A DNA stretch of 63,241 bases from an uncultured Bacteroidales bacterium (GTDB lineage: Bacteria > Bacteroidota > Bacteroidia > Bacteroidales > UBA932), in contig ONIQ01000011.1 in the NCBI GenBank assembly GCA_900317925.1, forward strand, positions 1 through 63,241, written 5' to 3'. The position numbers and the translations under genes are program-made. The notes below the pieces were generated by a model, which ran no database searches, had not been told where the DNA came from, and saw nothing but the letters and a program-made list of their open reading frames with translations. How positions within the stretch are numbered: the stretch's first letter is position 1; each line of letters starts with the position of its first letter. Shown piece after piece: positions 34,339 through 43,994 of this stretch.

Positions 34339-35683
34339 ATTCCACAACCTTGCGCTGCATCGATTTCCAATTCAGGACGGGAAGCAGGGTGGCCACGACG
34401 CACGCAACCAGCCAGAAAACGGCCACGCCCGTAAAGTCGAAACCGGCGTTCTGGATCAGGAAACCGCTCACCACATCCTGCAGGCCCGCCGCCAGGTAAC
34501 TGGAAATCCCCACGATACCCAAGGCCGCTCCGGTCGCTTTTCGCGGAACGATATCCAACGCCATAAGTCCCGCAACGATGCAGTAAAGCACCCCGATGGC
34601 AATGCTGAACACGCTCACATACAGCACGTTCAGGACATATCCACCCCCGGTGAACAAAAACAGCGCCAGTGCCGCCAGGCAAAGGCCGCCCGACAGGATA
34701 ACCGGTATCACCCGGTTACCGCGGAACACCTTGTCCGACAGCCAGCCCGCCAGTACCGTTCCGGCAATGCCGAACCCTTCGGACAGGCCGATGATCCACG
34801 CGGCATCCTGCAGGGAGAAATCCTTTCCCTTCTGGAGGAAAAGCACGCCCCAGTTCGAAAGGCCGTACTGGGTGATATAGACAAAGGCGCTGGATAGGGC
34901 GATGACCCACACGCCATAGTGGCGCAGTACCTTTTTGTGCAGCAACCGGGTGGAAACGGTATCGGCCTCCCGCGGAGGCTCGTTGCATAGCTCCTGCACG
35001 GACGGAAGGCCGCGGCTTTCAGGTGTATCCGATACGCATAACAGGATCAGCGCCACGCCGCCCAGGCCCGCCAGGGCCGAGAACAGGAAGCCGTACTGCC
35101 AGCCGATGGCGGCCACAATGATGCCCGTCACCGTCAGCGAAACCGCCTTTCCCAGATAGGGCGAGGCGCACAGGATGCTGTACCAGGTACCCCGTTCTTT
35201 CAAGGGGAACCAGCGCGACAGGCTGATCACAGCCGGGGGCGCGCCCATGGACTGGGCCCAGCCGTTAAGGCCCCACAGCAGGGTACACAGGCCGAACAGC
35301 AGGACCGACGGCCAGCCCTGTACCAGGCCCAGCAGGCCCAGAAGCAGATTCACCGCCACCGAAACCAGCAGGCCCGCCGCCATAAACCGGCGGATGTTGC
35401 AATAATCGGCCAGAAAACCGTTCATGAACTTTCCGATGGCATATACGATGAGCAGGGCCGATGAAATGATACCCAGCTCCCCGGCCGTGAAAAGGCCGCC
35501 GTCGATGAGGGGCTGTTTCACCACGCCCAGGGTCATCCGGCACACGTAGAAAAGGCAATAGGCCAGCGTCACGCCCCAGAAAGTCCGGCGGCGCAACGTC
35601 TTATATCGTCCCTCCACCCGCTCCTGAGGAATCCGCTCCGAAGAAGGTTTGCTGATCCGGAAATATGCGTACAAACTGGCCAT
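34334..35683 (-). CDS. MFS transporter of the organophosphate family (GlpT/UhpC-like)
   Basis: 449 residues, 12 membrane segments in two halves (~40-220 and ~265-440) around a cytoplasmic loop. Start FWGVTLAYCLFYVCRMTLGVVKQPL and the motifs NGWAQSMGAPPAVISLSRWFPLKERGTWYSI and DIVPRKATGAALGIVGISSYL are those of glycerol-3-phosphate/hexose-phosphate antiporters and UhpC-type sensors. The substrate is not determinable. It lies 33 nt upstream of gmd on the same strand, but gmd has its own promoter. Confidence 0.85.
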   Translation of the reverse strand: MASLYAYFRISKPSSERIPQERVEGRYKTLRRRTFWGVTLAYCLFYVCRMTLGVVKQPLIDGGLFTAGELGIISSALLIVYAIGKFMNGFLADYCNIRRFMAAGLLVSVAVNLLLGLLGLVQGWPSVLLFGLCTLLWGLNGWAQSMGAPPAVISLSRWFPLKERGTWYSILCASPYLGKAVSLTVTGIIVAAIGWQYGFLFSALAGLGGVALILLCVSDTPESRGLPSVQELCNEPPREADTVSTRLLHKKVLRHYGVWVIALSSAFVYITQYGLSNWGVLFLQKGKDFSLQDAAWIIGLSEGFGIAGTVLAGWLSDKVFRGNRVIPVILSGGLCLAALALFLFTGGGYVLNVLYVSVFSIAIGVLYCIVAGLMALDIVPRKATGAALGIVGISSYLAAGLQDVVSGFLIQNAGFDFTGVAVFWLVACVVATLLPVLNWKSMQRKVVEF

Positions 35684-35691
35684 TTTCAGGA

Positions 35692-35699
35692 CAAAGTTA
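35692..35699 (-). promoter_or_regulatory. -7 box of the GlpT-like gene
   Basis: TAACTTTG on the minus strand, 8 nt before the ATG; predicted leader 0-2 nt. No clear -33 element. Confidence 0.45.
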
Positions 35700-35746
35700 G
35701 AAAGAATTTATTAAATTCGTAGTTTGAAAAGATATTCGTTCCCAAT

Positions 35747-36829
35747 ATGAAAAGAATCCTCTTTCTTGCAGCCGCCCTGCTGCTCACGACCAGCCTGACG
35801 GCTCAGCAACCGGCCATCGTCTATACCGAAGCCTCCGACCTGACCCTCACCGGGAAACTCTTCCCCGACACGCCCAATCCCTATCATCGGCTCGACACCG
35901 TCCGTTTCAAGGGGTTCACCCCCAAGGAGAACGAGCAGGTCCGCAATTCTTCCGGCATCGCCGTAGCCTTCCGGACGGATGCGCGCAGCCTGACGCTGCT
36001 TACCCGATATGGCTACAAAGGCTTCCCCACCAATACCAACGGGATATCGGCCCGCGGCTTCGACCTGTACATCCGGCGTGACGGACAATGGGTCTATGCC
36101 GCGTCGAACGTGCCTTCCGACGCCAAACTGGAGAAACCGTTCACGCTGATCAAGTCGATGCCCGCCGGCGTCAAGGAGTGTCTGCTGTACCTGCCGCTGT
36201 ACAGCGAAGAGTATTCGGTGAAAATCGGCGTGGAGCAGGGGGCGATGCTGGAACCGCTGCCGAATCCGTTCCGCCACCGCATCGGGGTTTTCGGTTCCAG
36301 CTACACCCATGGTTCCAGTTCTTCTCGGCCGGGAATGACCTGGCCCGCCCAGTTCAGCCGGAATACCGGCCTCCAGCTGTTGAGCCTGGGATGCAGCGGC
36401 AATTCGAAGTTGCAGGATTATTTCGCTGCCGCCCTGGCGGAAGCCGATGTGGAAGCCTTCCTGTTCGATGGTTTCTCGAATCCGAACCCGACCCAGATGC
36501 GCGAGCGGCTCTTCCCGTTCATCGAGACCATCCAGGCCGCGCATCCCGGCAAGCCGCTGATTTTCCAGCGGACCATCTGGCGCGAGGGACGCAACTTCTG
36601 TGAATCGGTCGATCGCAGCGAGGCTGATAAAATGCACATGGCCGACAGCCTGATGGCCATTGCCTGCGCCCGCTACAAAGATGTCTATTACATCCGCCCG
36701 AATGCCTGTACCGACAAGCACGATGCCTCCATCGACGGGACCCATCCCTCCAACCACGGCTATCGGCTCTGGGCCGAATCCATCGAAAAACCCGTCAGGA
36801 AGATCCTCCGCAAGTACGGGATCCGATAA
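35747..36829 (+). CDS. SGNH/GDSL hydrolase, secreted (tandem copy 1)
   Basis: 360 residues. A signal peptide (MKRILFLAAALLLTTSLTAQQ) precedes an N-terminal beta-sandwich (~25-165), then the hydrolase domain: nucleophile Ser in FGSSYTHG, GCSGNSKLQDYFAAAL, and the catalytic Asp/His in DGTHPSNHGYRLWAE. Members deacetylate or de-esterify carbohydrates in the periplasm or at the surface. A close paralogue follows after 19 nt, with shared stretches such as LLYLPLYSEEYS and AAHPGKPLIFQRTI. The pair probably acts on related esters of one polymer. Confidence 0.88.
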   Translation: MKRILFLAAALLLTTSLTAQQPAIVYTEASDLTLTGKLFPDTPNPYHRLDTVRFKGFTPKENEQVRNSSGIAVAFRTDARSLTLLTRYGYKGFPTNTNGISARGFDLYIRRDGQWVYAASNVPSDAKLEKPFTLIKSMPAGVKECLLYLPLYSEEYSVKIGVEQGAMLEPLPNPFRHRIGVFGSSYTHGSSSSRPGMTWPAQFSRNTGLQLLSLGCSGNSKLQDYFAAALAEADVEAFLFDGFSNPNPTQMRERLFPFIETIQAAHPGKPLIFQRTIWREGRNFCESVDRSEADKMHMADSLMAIACARYKDVYYIRPNACTDKHDASIDGTHPSNHGYRLWAESIEKPVRKILRKYGIR

Positions 36830-36848
36830 TATAATAGTTCAATAGAAT

Positions 36849-37949
36849 ATGAATACTGTAAAACACCTTCTTCTCACGGCCGTGGCCGTTGCATGGGCCG
36901 GAACGGCGGCCTGGGGGCAGACGCCCGCAAAAGTCAAGTATCGTTTCATCGAAGCCGCCGACCTGGGCGTCCTGGGACACATCAGCCAGACGCAAAACCC
37001 GTATCACCGGGTGGATACCACGGTCTATAAGGGCTGGACGGCCTGGCAAAACAACCAGGTGCGCTGCTCCAGCGGCCTGAGCGTAGCCTTCCGCACCAAT
37101 TCCACCGTGCTCACGGTCAAGACCCGATACGGCTTCCTGTACACCGGCACCACCACCAACGTCGTCGCCCACAAAGGCTATGACCTCTATATCAAGAAGG
37201 ACGGTCGCTGGCTCTATGCCGAATCGGCCGTGGAAGACGCCGGGAAACCGGGAAGCAATGTGGTGATTATCAAGAATATGGCCCCGGAAATGAAGGAATG
37301 CCTGCTTTACCTGCCGCTCTACAGCGAAGAGTATTCCATCCAGCTGGGCGTGGAGGAAGGCGCGGTGATTGAACCGATTCCCGCCCCGTTCCGCCACCGG
37401 ATCGGCATTTACGGGTCCAGCTACACCCATGGGGTAAGCTGCGGCCGTGCCGGCATGACCTATCCCGCCCAGTTCACCCGCGCCACCGGCATCCAGCTGT
37501 TGAGCCTGGGCATGAGCGGCCAGTGCAAAATGCAGTCCTATGCGATTCCCGTCCTGGAAAATGCCGAGGTGGACGGTTTCATTTTCGACACCTTCTCCAA
37601 CCCTTCCAAGAAGGAAATCTGCGAGCGGCTCTTCCCCTTCATCGAACGGCTGCAGGCTGCCCATCCCGGCAAACCGCTTATCTTCCAGCGGACCATCTAC
37701 CGCGAACAGCGCAACTTCGACCGGAAGGCCGAATACGATGAGGCTTCCCGCATTGCCGTGGCCGACAGCCTGATGGCCATCGCCTGCAAGAAATACAAGG
37801 ACGTATATTATATCTATCCCAACGCGACCCCGAAGGACCACGAGGCCCAGATCGACGCCACCCACCCCGGCAACTACGGTTATCAGCTGTGGGCCGAATC
37901 CATCCAAAAACCCGTCCTGAAGATTCTCAGAAAATACGGTATCCGGTAG
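36849..37949 (+). CDS. SGNH/GDSL hydrolase, secreted (tandem copy 2)
   Basis: 366 residues. Same layout as the preceding gene: signal peptide ending WAGTAAWGQ, N-terminal sandwich, YGSSYTHG nucleophile motif and DATHPGNYGYQLWAE catalytic pair. In the GxSGN block it reads GMSGQCKMQSYAIPVL instead of GCSGNSKLQDYFAAAL, so the oxyanion-side Asn is a Gln; this may change activity or specificity. Its 3' end overlaps the convergent GDPD-like gene by 23 nt. Confidence 0.88.
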   Translation: MNTVKHLLLTAVAVAWAGTAAWGQTPAKVKYRFIEAADLGVLGHISQTQNPYHRVDTTVYKGWTAWQNNQVRCSSGLSVAFRTNSTVLTVKTRYGFLYTGTTTNVVAHKGYDLYIKKDGRWLYAESAVEDAGKPGSNVVIIKNMAPEMKECLLYLPLYSEEYSIQLGVEEGAVIEPIPAPFRHRIGIYGSSYTHGVSCGRAGMTYPAQFTRATGIQLLSLGMSGQCKMQSYAIPVLENAEVDGFIFDTFSNPSKKEICERLFPFIERLQAAHPGKPLIFQRTIYREQRNFDRKAEYDEASRIAVADSLMAIACKKYKDVYYIYPNATPKDHEAQIDATHPGNYGYQLWAESIQKPVLKILRKYGIR

Positions 37950-39075
37950 TTTTGACATTCACGGCCACGGGACCTTCCGCGGCCGTTATTTTTATCTCCG
38001 GTGCACTCTTGTACAGACGCAGGCCGATGACCTCTTCCCCGGGCGTATCCCGATGCAAGGTGTAGGTTACCGGAACCTTCTGCCAGCCGGTTTTGGTGGC
38101 CCGCCAGTCGGTGAGGGTCACCTCGAGAGTACCCGAGAATGCCAGCCTCAGGGTCAGGGCGGCGAACTCGGCGGGGCTCTCCAACCGCAAGGAATGCGAT
38201 GCTCCGGCGGACAGGTTCACTTTCTCCCGTCTCTTCCATGCAGGTTTTCTTCCGGGCGTCTGGAACCACCAGAAATCAGACAGTTGGATGCTGACGGCAT
38301 CGTGTACCGCCCGCTGCTCGTGCGGAGCCGGGAAGATGGAAGCCTGGACATCGAAACCGGCCGCGCGGACCGTGCGGATATAGTTCGCATCCAGCATTTT
38401 ATACCCCATCGTGCTCATGCCGCAACGGCCGCCAATGCCTTTCAGCCGGGCGACGGTTCCCTCGGCCGAATCCTTTCCGGGATCGAGCAGAATCAGGCAG
38501 TCCGATACCTTCCGCGCCTGTTCCACCGCAGCCTGGTCGGCATCGAACGCAATCCAGCGGTCGCCCAGGATCTGCTGCGCCAGCGAATAGGATTCCACCA
38601 CCGCGCTGTGCAGCATCGGGATGATGCCATGCTCCTTGCAGGCCAGCAAGTGTTCCTCCAGGGTGGGAATGGGCGTGCGCAAGGCCGGGTCGGACGACTC
38701 CAGCACATACTTCTCCCGCAGTTCGGCAAACGTCGTCTCGCTCACGCGCACCGGTTCCTGGATCTTGGAATAATCGGCGGCATTGCGCATGGTGCGGTTG
38801 ATGGTGCCGTCGTGCATAATGACCATCACGCTGTCTTTGGTGTATTTGACGTCGCATTCCACGGCCGGATAGCCGTAGCGGGCCGCCATCGCCACGCCGG
38901 CCGGGCAGTTTTCCGGGATGTAATACTCCCCGCTGTTTTCACGCAGCCAGCAGCCACGGTGCGCCACCGACATCGGAAGGCCTTTCGGAGAAGCCTTCCG
39001 CCCCTGGGCCGGAACAGGGATACAGACCCATAACAAGGCCAGCATCAGGACCAGCCGTTTTACCATACGAATCAT
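37927..39075 (-). CDS. Glycerophosphodiester phosphodiesterase-like secreted protein
   Basis: 382 residues (start at 39075 or the ATG at 39066). A signal peptide (VKRLVLMLALLWVCIPVPAQG) precedes the GDPD TIM barrel: AHRGCWLRENSGEYYIPEN (catalytic His-Arg and Glu), VECDVKYTKDSVMVIMHDGTINRT (second His and metal-binding Asp), TPIPTLEEHL. The barrel ends near residue 265; ~110 further residues form a beta-rich domain (from VNLSAGASHSLRLESPAE), carbohydrate-binding-like. It may cleave glycerophosphodiesters or polymeric phosphodiesters. A 52-bp repeat array lies ~100 bp upstream of its start. Confidence 0.85.
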   Translation of the reverse strand: MIRMVKRLVLMLALLWVCIPVPAQGRKASPKGLPMSVAHRGCWLRENSGEYYIPENCPAGVAMAARYGYPAVECDVKYTKDSVMVIMHDGTINRTMRNAADYSKIQEPVRVSETTFAELREKYVLESSDPALRTPIPTLEEHLLACKEHGIIPMLHSAVVESYSLAQQILGDRWIAFDADQAAVEQARKVSDCLILLDPGKDSAEGTVARLKGIGGRCGMSTMGYKMLDANYIRTVRAAGFDVQASIFPAPHEQRAVHDAVSIQLSDFWWFQTPGRKPAWKRREKVNLSAGASHSLRLESPAEFAALTLRLAFSGTLEVTLTDWRATKTGWQKVPVTYTLHRDTPGEEVIGLRLYKSAPEIKITAAEGPVAVNVKTTGYRIF

Positions 39076-39173
39076 AATCTTCCAGATTTTGCTACAAGAT
39101 ACAATAATTCGGAGTTACTTGCAAATCCTGTCTGACTTTTGCACCGGGTACGACCGCAGCCATATGGCCTGCC

Positions 39174-39617
39174 ACAAAAACTGCCCCTGGCATGGAAGGT
39201 CCCCCTGCAATGGCACCGACCTTCCGGAAAAACGGTCCCTAGCATGGAAGGTCCCCCTGGAATGGCACGGACCTTCCGGGAAAACGGCCCCTAGCATGGA
39301 AGGTCCCCCTGGAATGGCACGGACCTTCCAGAAAATAAACCCCAATCCCGGAAGGTCCCCCAAAAAAGACACCGACCTTCCGGAAAAACGGCCCCTAGCA
39401 TGGAAGGTCCCCCTGGAATGGCACGGACCTTCCAGAAAATAAGCCCCAAACCCGGAAGGTCCCCCAAAAAAGACACCGACCTTCCGGAAAAACGGCCCCT
39501 AGCATGGAAGGTCCCCCCGGAATGGCACGGACCTTCCGGAAAATAAGCCCCAAACCCGGAAGGTCCCCCAAAAAAGACACCGACCTTCCGGGAAAACAGC
39601 CCCAAACCCGGAAGGTC
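39174..39617. repeat. 52-bp tandem repeat array 2 with exact periodicity and 104-bp higher-order repeat
   Basis: Eight full units start exactly every 52 bp (39194, 39246, 39298, 39350, 39402, 39454, 39506, 39558), flanked by a half unit on each side. Unit: GGAAGGTC, a 16-nt spacer, GACCTTCC, a 20-nt spacer. The 16-nt spacer has two main forms (CCCCTGGAATGGCACG and CCCCAAAAAAGACACC); the 20-nt spacer also has two (GGAAAAACGGCCCCTAGCAT and AGAAAATAAGCCCCAAACCC). From 39298 they alternate as a 104-bp unit three times. This is the reverse complement of the family at 9109-9619. It occupies most of the gap between the EamA gene end and the GDPD-like gene start. Non-coding; function unknown. Confidence 0.95.
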
Positions 39618-39648
39618 AAAGGATTCACCGATGTCACACGGGCACGCA

Positions 39649-40578
39649 TCAGGGTTTTGCGGCGCGGGAGCGATTCACCAACAAGACGCCCGCCACAATC
39701 AGGGCGATGGCCAGGACCTTCTGCCAGGTCAGCACATCCAGGCCCGCCCAGATACTCACAAAAGTAGCGATAATGGGTTGCAGATAGTTGTACAGGCTCA
39801 CCAGCGTAGGCCGGATGCGCTGCTGCCCGAAAGGAATCAGGAAATAGGCCACGAAAGTGGCAAAGAAGATGAGATAGCCGATTTCCCACGCCACCTTCCC
39901 GGGAATGACGCTCCAGTCCATCGTCAGCATCCCGTTCCAGGAGAACGGCAGGGACATCAGCAGGCTGAAAAGGAACATCCATTTCATAAAGGTCACCACG
40001 CTGTAGCGGTTGATGAGGGGGCGGAACAGGCCCAGATACAGCGAGAAGCTGAGGCTGTTGAGCAACAGAAGGGCCCAGCCGAGCGGAGCCGTAACGGCAG
40101 TTCCCGTCGATTCGCCGTGGACTGAATTGAAAATCAAGAATAAAACGGCCGCGAAACTTAGGGCGACCCCACCCGCTTTCTTTCCCGTAATGGGTTCCCC
40201 CACGAAGAAGAAAGCGAAAAACATGGTAAAGATGGGCGACAAGGTGCCCATGATGGCCGTGTCGATGGAAGTGGAAATCGTAATCGCCTTCAGGAAAGTC
40301 AGTTGCGGAATAAAAAGGCCCAGGGCCGATGCCGCCACGATGCGGAGCAGGTCAGGTCCGCCGACGTGCTCGCGGGGCGCGAAGGGGCGTCGGAAGAGGT
40401 CCAATCCCCAGAACAGCAGGGAGGCGCCGATGGCCCGCAGGGTAAAAAGCACGATGGGGCTCACCAGGGCTGCATTGGCGATGTCTTTGCAAAAAACGAT
40501 ATTCAGGCCGAAAATGGCATAGGCACCGGCCACCGCCAGATGGCCCGCCAGCTTTCCGCCACCGGTAGAAGTACCCAT
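39649..40578 (-). CDS. EamA/DMT-family transporter
   Basis: 309 residues from MGTSTGGGKLAGHLAVAGAY, ten membrane segments in two EamA halves (~10-145 and ~155-305; GTLSPIFTMFFAFFFVGEP and YLQPIIATFVSIWAGLDVLTWQ are the paired helix motifs). Inner-membrane metabolite exporter of unknown substrate. The ATG overlaps the menA stop by one nucleotide, which fixes the start; a longer frame to 40782 lies entirely inside menA. Last gene of the lepA-GT2-menA-eamA unit. Confidence 0.88.
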   Translation of the reverse strand: MGTSTGGGKLAGHLAVAGAYAIFGLNIVFCKDIANAALVSPIVLFTLRAIGASLLFWGLDLFRRPFAPREHVGGPDLLRIVAASALGLFIPQLTFLKAITISTSIDTAIMGTLSPIFTMFFAFFFVGEPITGKKAGGVALSFAAVLFLIFNSVHGESTGTAVTAPLGWALLLLNSLSFSLYLGLFRPLINRYSVVTFMKWMFLFSLLMSLPFSWNGMLTMDWSVIPGKVAWEIGYLIFFATFVAYFLIPFGQQRIRPTLVSLYNYLQPIIATFVSIWAGLDVLTWQKVLAIALIVAGVLLVNRSRAAKP

Positions 40579-41483
40579 TACCACAGATAAACCAGGAATC
40601 CAAGCCCGCCCAGCAGGGCGAAGGCAAACGTAGAAAGAACCAGCAGCGGGAGCATGGGATCCAGCTCCCGGCCACTCCGGCGCCATACACCCCGGAGATG
40701 CAGGACATACAGCGGCAGGGTGAGCACAAAGAGCCAGTGCCACGGGTCGGGGAAACGGAGCAGGCAATACGTTACCATGCACGCCCAGCCCAGCACAATC
40801 AGAACGGTCTGATAGATTTTCGCATACCGCTCGCCCAGCCGGATGGCTACCGTGGTCCGGGTACGCGCATCGCTTTCCATATCCCGTATATTATTGACAT
40901 TCAATACGCCCACACTAAAGCAGCCGATGGAACAGGCCGGCAGCAATAGGGTCCAGTTCTTGAGGGTGTGCGCCCCGATCAGATAGGCGCCCAGCACCGT
41001 TACCAGGCCGAAAAACACAAAGACATAGGCATCGCCCAGCCCACGGTAGCCATACGGGTTCTTGCCCAGGGTGTAACGCATGGCCGCCCAGATGGCCCCT
41101 GCACCCAGCAGCATAAAACAAATCGAATCCAGGCACCAGAGCGTACCGAAAGAGGTGCGCAGCATCGCTAGCCCGAAAATGCAGCACAGGACGATGAACA
41201 GGGCGATGAGCCCCTTCAGCCCGCGAACCGTCATGCCGCCGCCTTGAAGCGAATACATCGGACCCTCCCGGTCCGGACCATCGGTGCCCGAGAGCGTATC
41301 GCCCAGTTCATTGGACAGGTTGGACAGGATCTGCAGGGAAACCGTCGTCAGGAAAAGGAACACCACCCCCCAGGGATTGATATGGAAATCGGCCGCGGCC
41401 AGCATCGTCCCTAAAACCACGCCCGAGAGGGACAGCGGCAGGGTGCGCAGGCGCATCGAAAAAAGCGCAGAAGATAGTTTCAT
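40578..41483 (-). CDS. menA: 1,4-dihydroxy-2-naphthoate polyprenyltransferase
   Basis: 301 residues from MKLSSALFSMRLRTLPLSLS. UbiA-superfamily enzyme of the inner membrane that prenylates DHNA to demethylmenaquinone. Two Asp-rich motifs are present: NLSNELGDTLSGTDGPDREGP and NNIRDMESDARTRTTVAIRLG, with eight or nine helices. The start overlaps the upstream glycosyltransferase stop by 4 nt (ATGA). No other men genes are in the window. Confidence 0.93.
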   Translation of the reverse strand: MKLSSALFSMRLRTLPLSLSGVVLGTMLAAADFHINPWGVVFLFLTTVSLQILSNLSNELGDTLSGTDGPDREGPMYSLQGGGMTVRGLKGLIALFIVLCCIFGLAMLRTSFGTLWCLDSICFMLLGAGAIWAAMRYTLGKNPYGYRGLGDAYVFVFFGLVTVLGAYLIGAHTLKNWTLLLPACSIGCFSVGVLNVNNIRDMESDARTRTTVAIRLGERYAKIYQTVLIVLGWACMVTYCLLRFPDPWHWLFVLTLPLYVLHLRGVWRRSGRELDPMLPLLVLSTFAFALLGGLGFLVYLW

Positions 41484-42199
41484 TTGCGGTAAAAGAAGGA
41501 ATAAATGCGTTCTACCAGGGAATACTGGGAATCTTTCCATACCGGGACCGAGAAGGAACGGGCGGTCTGGGCCAGGGTTCCCGGAGCCACCAGCCGGGGG
41601 ACACCGGCCTTAAAAGCCTTGTTGGAATAGTCATAATCGCCCATCACCCGGAGGAAACGCGTGTCGATGAATCCCAGTGTCCGGAAACAGGCACGCGGCA
41701 CCAGGACCAGGTGACCGTCCAGGAAACGGCAGGGAACCGGGATCGTGGCGTCCGGTTCAATCAACACTCCTTTGCGCGTGCGGCCACCGTACCGGAGGGA
41801 ACCGGAAACATCCCGCACACTGCCGGCCAGCAAGGCTTTGTGGCGAAGGAAGGCCGAGGTTTCCAACAACCGGGCGAAGCAGCCCTCTTCCAGCCTGAGG
41901 TTGTAATCCAGCCAGATATAGAAATCGAAATCCTCCCGGGCCGCCTCCTCCCACAGCTTCCGCAGTCCGGTACACCAGTACTGGACGGAATCGGAATGCA
42001 TCAGGTGCACCTGGGGAAAACGCTCGCGGACCGCCTCGGGCAGGCCGTCGGTTCCGGCATCGTCATGCACATAGATCGAGAAAGAGAGGCTCTCGTCCTG
42101 GGCGGCGAGGGTGTCGAACTGCCGATAACAGCCCGCCAGGCACTCCAACGCTTGCTCGCGGTGGTTGCAGACATTGATCAGGACGGCGATGCTGCTCAT
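41480..42199 (-). CDS. Family 2-like glycosyltransferase
   Basis: 239 residues. GT-A fold start SSIAVLINVCNHREQALECLAGC, IYVHDDAGTDGLPEAVRERFP, the DxD-like site in FYIWLDYNLRLEEGCF, and a late RVMGDYDYSNKAFKAGV, where family 2 enzymes carry the catalytic acidic residue. No membrane segment. Its gene shares one nucleotide with the lepA stop and 4 nt with menA, so it is embedded in a housekeeping operon. Acceptor and donor unknown. Confidence 0.8.
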   Translation of the reverse strand: MSSIAVLINVCNHREQALECLAGCYRQFDTLAAQDESLSFSIYVHDDAGTDGLPEAVRERFPQVHLMHSDSVQYWCTGLRKLWEEAAREDFDFYIWLDYNLRLEEGCFARLLETSAFLRHKALLAGSVRDVSGSLRYGGRTRKGVLIEPDATIPVPCRFLDGHLVLVPRACFRTLGFIDTRFLRVMGDYDYSNKAFKAGVPRLVAPGTLAQTARSFSVPVWKDSQYSLVERIYSFFYRK

Positions 42200-43989
42200 C
42201 AGGAATCCAGTTTAAGAACCGCCATGAAGGCACTTTGGGGCACCTGGACCGTGCCAATCTGGCGCATCCGCTTCTTGCCCTCTTTCTGTTTCTCCAGCAG
42301 CTTGCGTTTACGGGTAATATCACCGCCGTAGCACTTGGCCGTCACATCCTTGCGCACCTGGCGCACGGTCTCGCGGGCAATGATTTTGGCCCCGATGGCC
42401 GCCTGGACGGCGATGTCGAATTGCTGCCGCGGAATCAATTCCTTCAGTTTCAGGCAGATCTTCCGGCCGAAATCATAGGCCCGGTCCTCGTGGATCAAGG
42501 TCGATAGGGCATCGGCCGGGTCGCCGTTCAGCAGGATATCCAGTTTTACCAGCCGCGCGGGACGGAAATCCGTCACATGATAGTCGAAGGATGCGTATCC
42601 CTTCGAGATGGATTTGAGCTTATCGTAAAAATCGAACACGATCTCCGAAAGCGGCAGGTCATAAGAGAGTTCCACCCGGTCGGCCGTGATGAAATGCTGG
42701 CCGATCAGGGTACCTCGTTTGTCGATGCACAGTTTCATGATGGGACCGAAGAAATCCGCCTTGGAGATAATCTGCGCACGGATATACGGTTCTTCGATAT
42801 GGTCGATGAGGGTGGGCGCCGGCAGGCCGGACGGATTGTGGACATCCAGGACGGCTCCCTGGGTGGTATAGACCTTATAGGAGACATTCGGCACCGTGGT
42901 AATCACGTCCATGTTGAATTCGCGGAACAGGCGTTCCTGGACGATTTCCAGGTGCAGCAGACCCAGGAAACCGCAGCGGAAACCGAAGCCCAGGGCCAGC
43001 GAACTTTCGGGTTCATATACGAAAGAGGCATCGTTCAGCTGGAATTTTTCCAGGACGGCACGCAGTTCCTCGAACTTGGATGCATCCACCGGGTACATGC
43101 CCGCGAACACCATCGGCTTGACCTCTTCGAATCCGGCGATGGCCGTACTGCACGGGCGGTCGGTGTGGGTGATGGTATCGCCCACCTTTACCTCCACGGC
43201 GCGTTTGATGCCCGATATGATATAGCCGACATTGCCGCAGGAGACCTCGCCGGTGGGGTTCAGCTTGAGTTTCAGGGAACCCACCTCTTCGGCATCGTAC
43301 TCCATGCCGGTATTGAAGAATTTCACCTTGTCGCCCGTCCGCACAGAGCCGTTCATCACCTTGAAATAGGCGATGATGCCGCGGAAGGGGTTGAAAACCG
43401 AGTCGAAAATCAGCGCCTGCAGCGGAGCGTCGGGATCTCCCTTCGGCGCGGGAATCTTGTCCACAATGGCGTCCAGGATGGGCGGCACGCCCTCGCCCGT
43501 GCGGGCCGATACCTTGAAGACCTCTTCCGGAGAGCAGCCCAGCAGGTCGCACACCTGGTCGGTCACCACCTCCACCTGCGCGCTTTCCATGTCGATCTTG
43601 TTCAGGACGGGAATGATTTCCAACCCGTGGTCGATGGCCAGATAAAGGTTGGAAATGGTCTGTGCCTGAATGCCTTGCGAAGCATCCACCACCAGCAGGG
43701 CACCCTCGCACGAAGCGATGGACCGCGATACCTCGTACGAGAAATCCACGTGTCCGGGGGTATCGATAAGATTCAGGAGGTATTTCTCCCCGTCGCGGGT
43801 ATATTCCATCTGAATCGCATGGCTCTTGATGGTGATGCCCTTCTCCTTCTCCAGGTCCATGTCGTCCAGAACCTGGTTTTCCATGTCGCGTTGCGAAAGG
43901 GTTCCCGTCAATTCCAGAAGCCGGTCGGCCAGCGTGCTTTTTCCGTGGTCGATATGTGCGATGATACAGAAGTTTCTGATTCGTTTCAT
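42199..43989 (-). CDS. lepA: Elongation factor 4 (LepA)
   Basis: 596 residues, full length. Translational GTPase that acts on stalled or assembling ribosomes. G1 [17 protein letters not shown]2/G3 [12 protein letters not shown] and [13 protein letters not shown]4 NKIDMESAQ, plus the LepA-specific C-terminal domain ([26 protein letters not shown]). The -7 box ends 5 nt before the ATG. First gene of a unit continuing into the glycosyltransferase, menA and eamA. Confidence 0.97.
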   Translation of the reverse strand: MKRIRNFCIIAHIDHGKSTLADRLLELTGTLSQRDMENQVLDDMDLEKEKGITIKSHAIQMEYTRDGEKYLLNLIDTPGHVDFSYEVSRSIASCEGALLVVDASQGIQAQTISNLYLAIDHGLEIIPVLNKIDMESAQVEVVTDQVCDLLGCSPEEVFKVSARTGEGVPPILDAIVDKIPAPKGDPDAPLQALIFDSVFNPFRGIIAYFKVMNGSVRTGDKVKFFNTGMEYDAEEVGSLKLKLNPTGEVSCGNVGYIISGIKRAVEVKVGDTITHTDRPCSTAIAGFEEVKPMVFAGMYPVDASKFEELRAVLEKFQLNDASFVYEPESSLALGFGFRCGFLGLLHLEIVQERLFREFNMDVITTVPNVSYKVYTTQGAVLDVHNPSGLPAPTLIDHIEEPYIRAQIISKADFFGPIMKLCIDKRGTLIGQHFITADRVELSYDLPLSEIVFDFYDKLKSISKGYASFDYHVTDFRPARLVKLDILLNGDPADALSTLIHEDRAYDFGRKICLKLKELIPRQQFDIAVQAAIGAKIIARETVRQVRKDVTAKCYGGDITRKRKLLEKQKEGKKRMRQIGTVQVPQSAFMAVLKLDS

Positions 43990-43994
43990 GAGTG

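Noticed and set aside
39089..39605. Reading frames across repeat array 2
   Set aside because: Same cause as array 1: stop-free non-coding repeat.
9109..39617. Diversity-generating retroelement based on similar repeats
   Set aside because: No reverse transcriptase gene and no adenine-biased substitution pattern between repeat copies.
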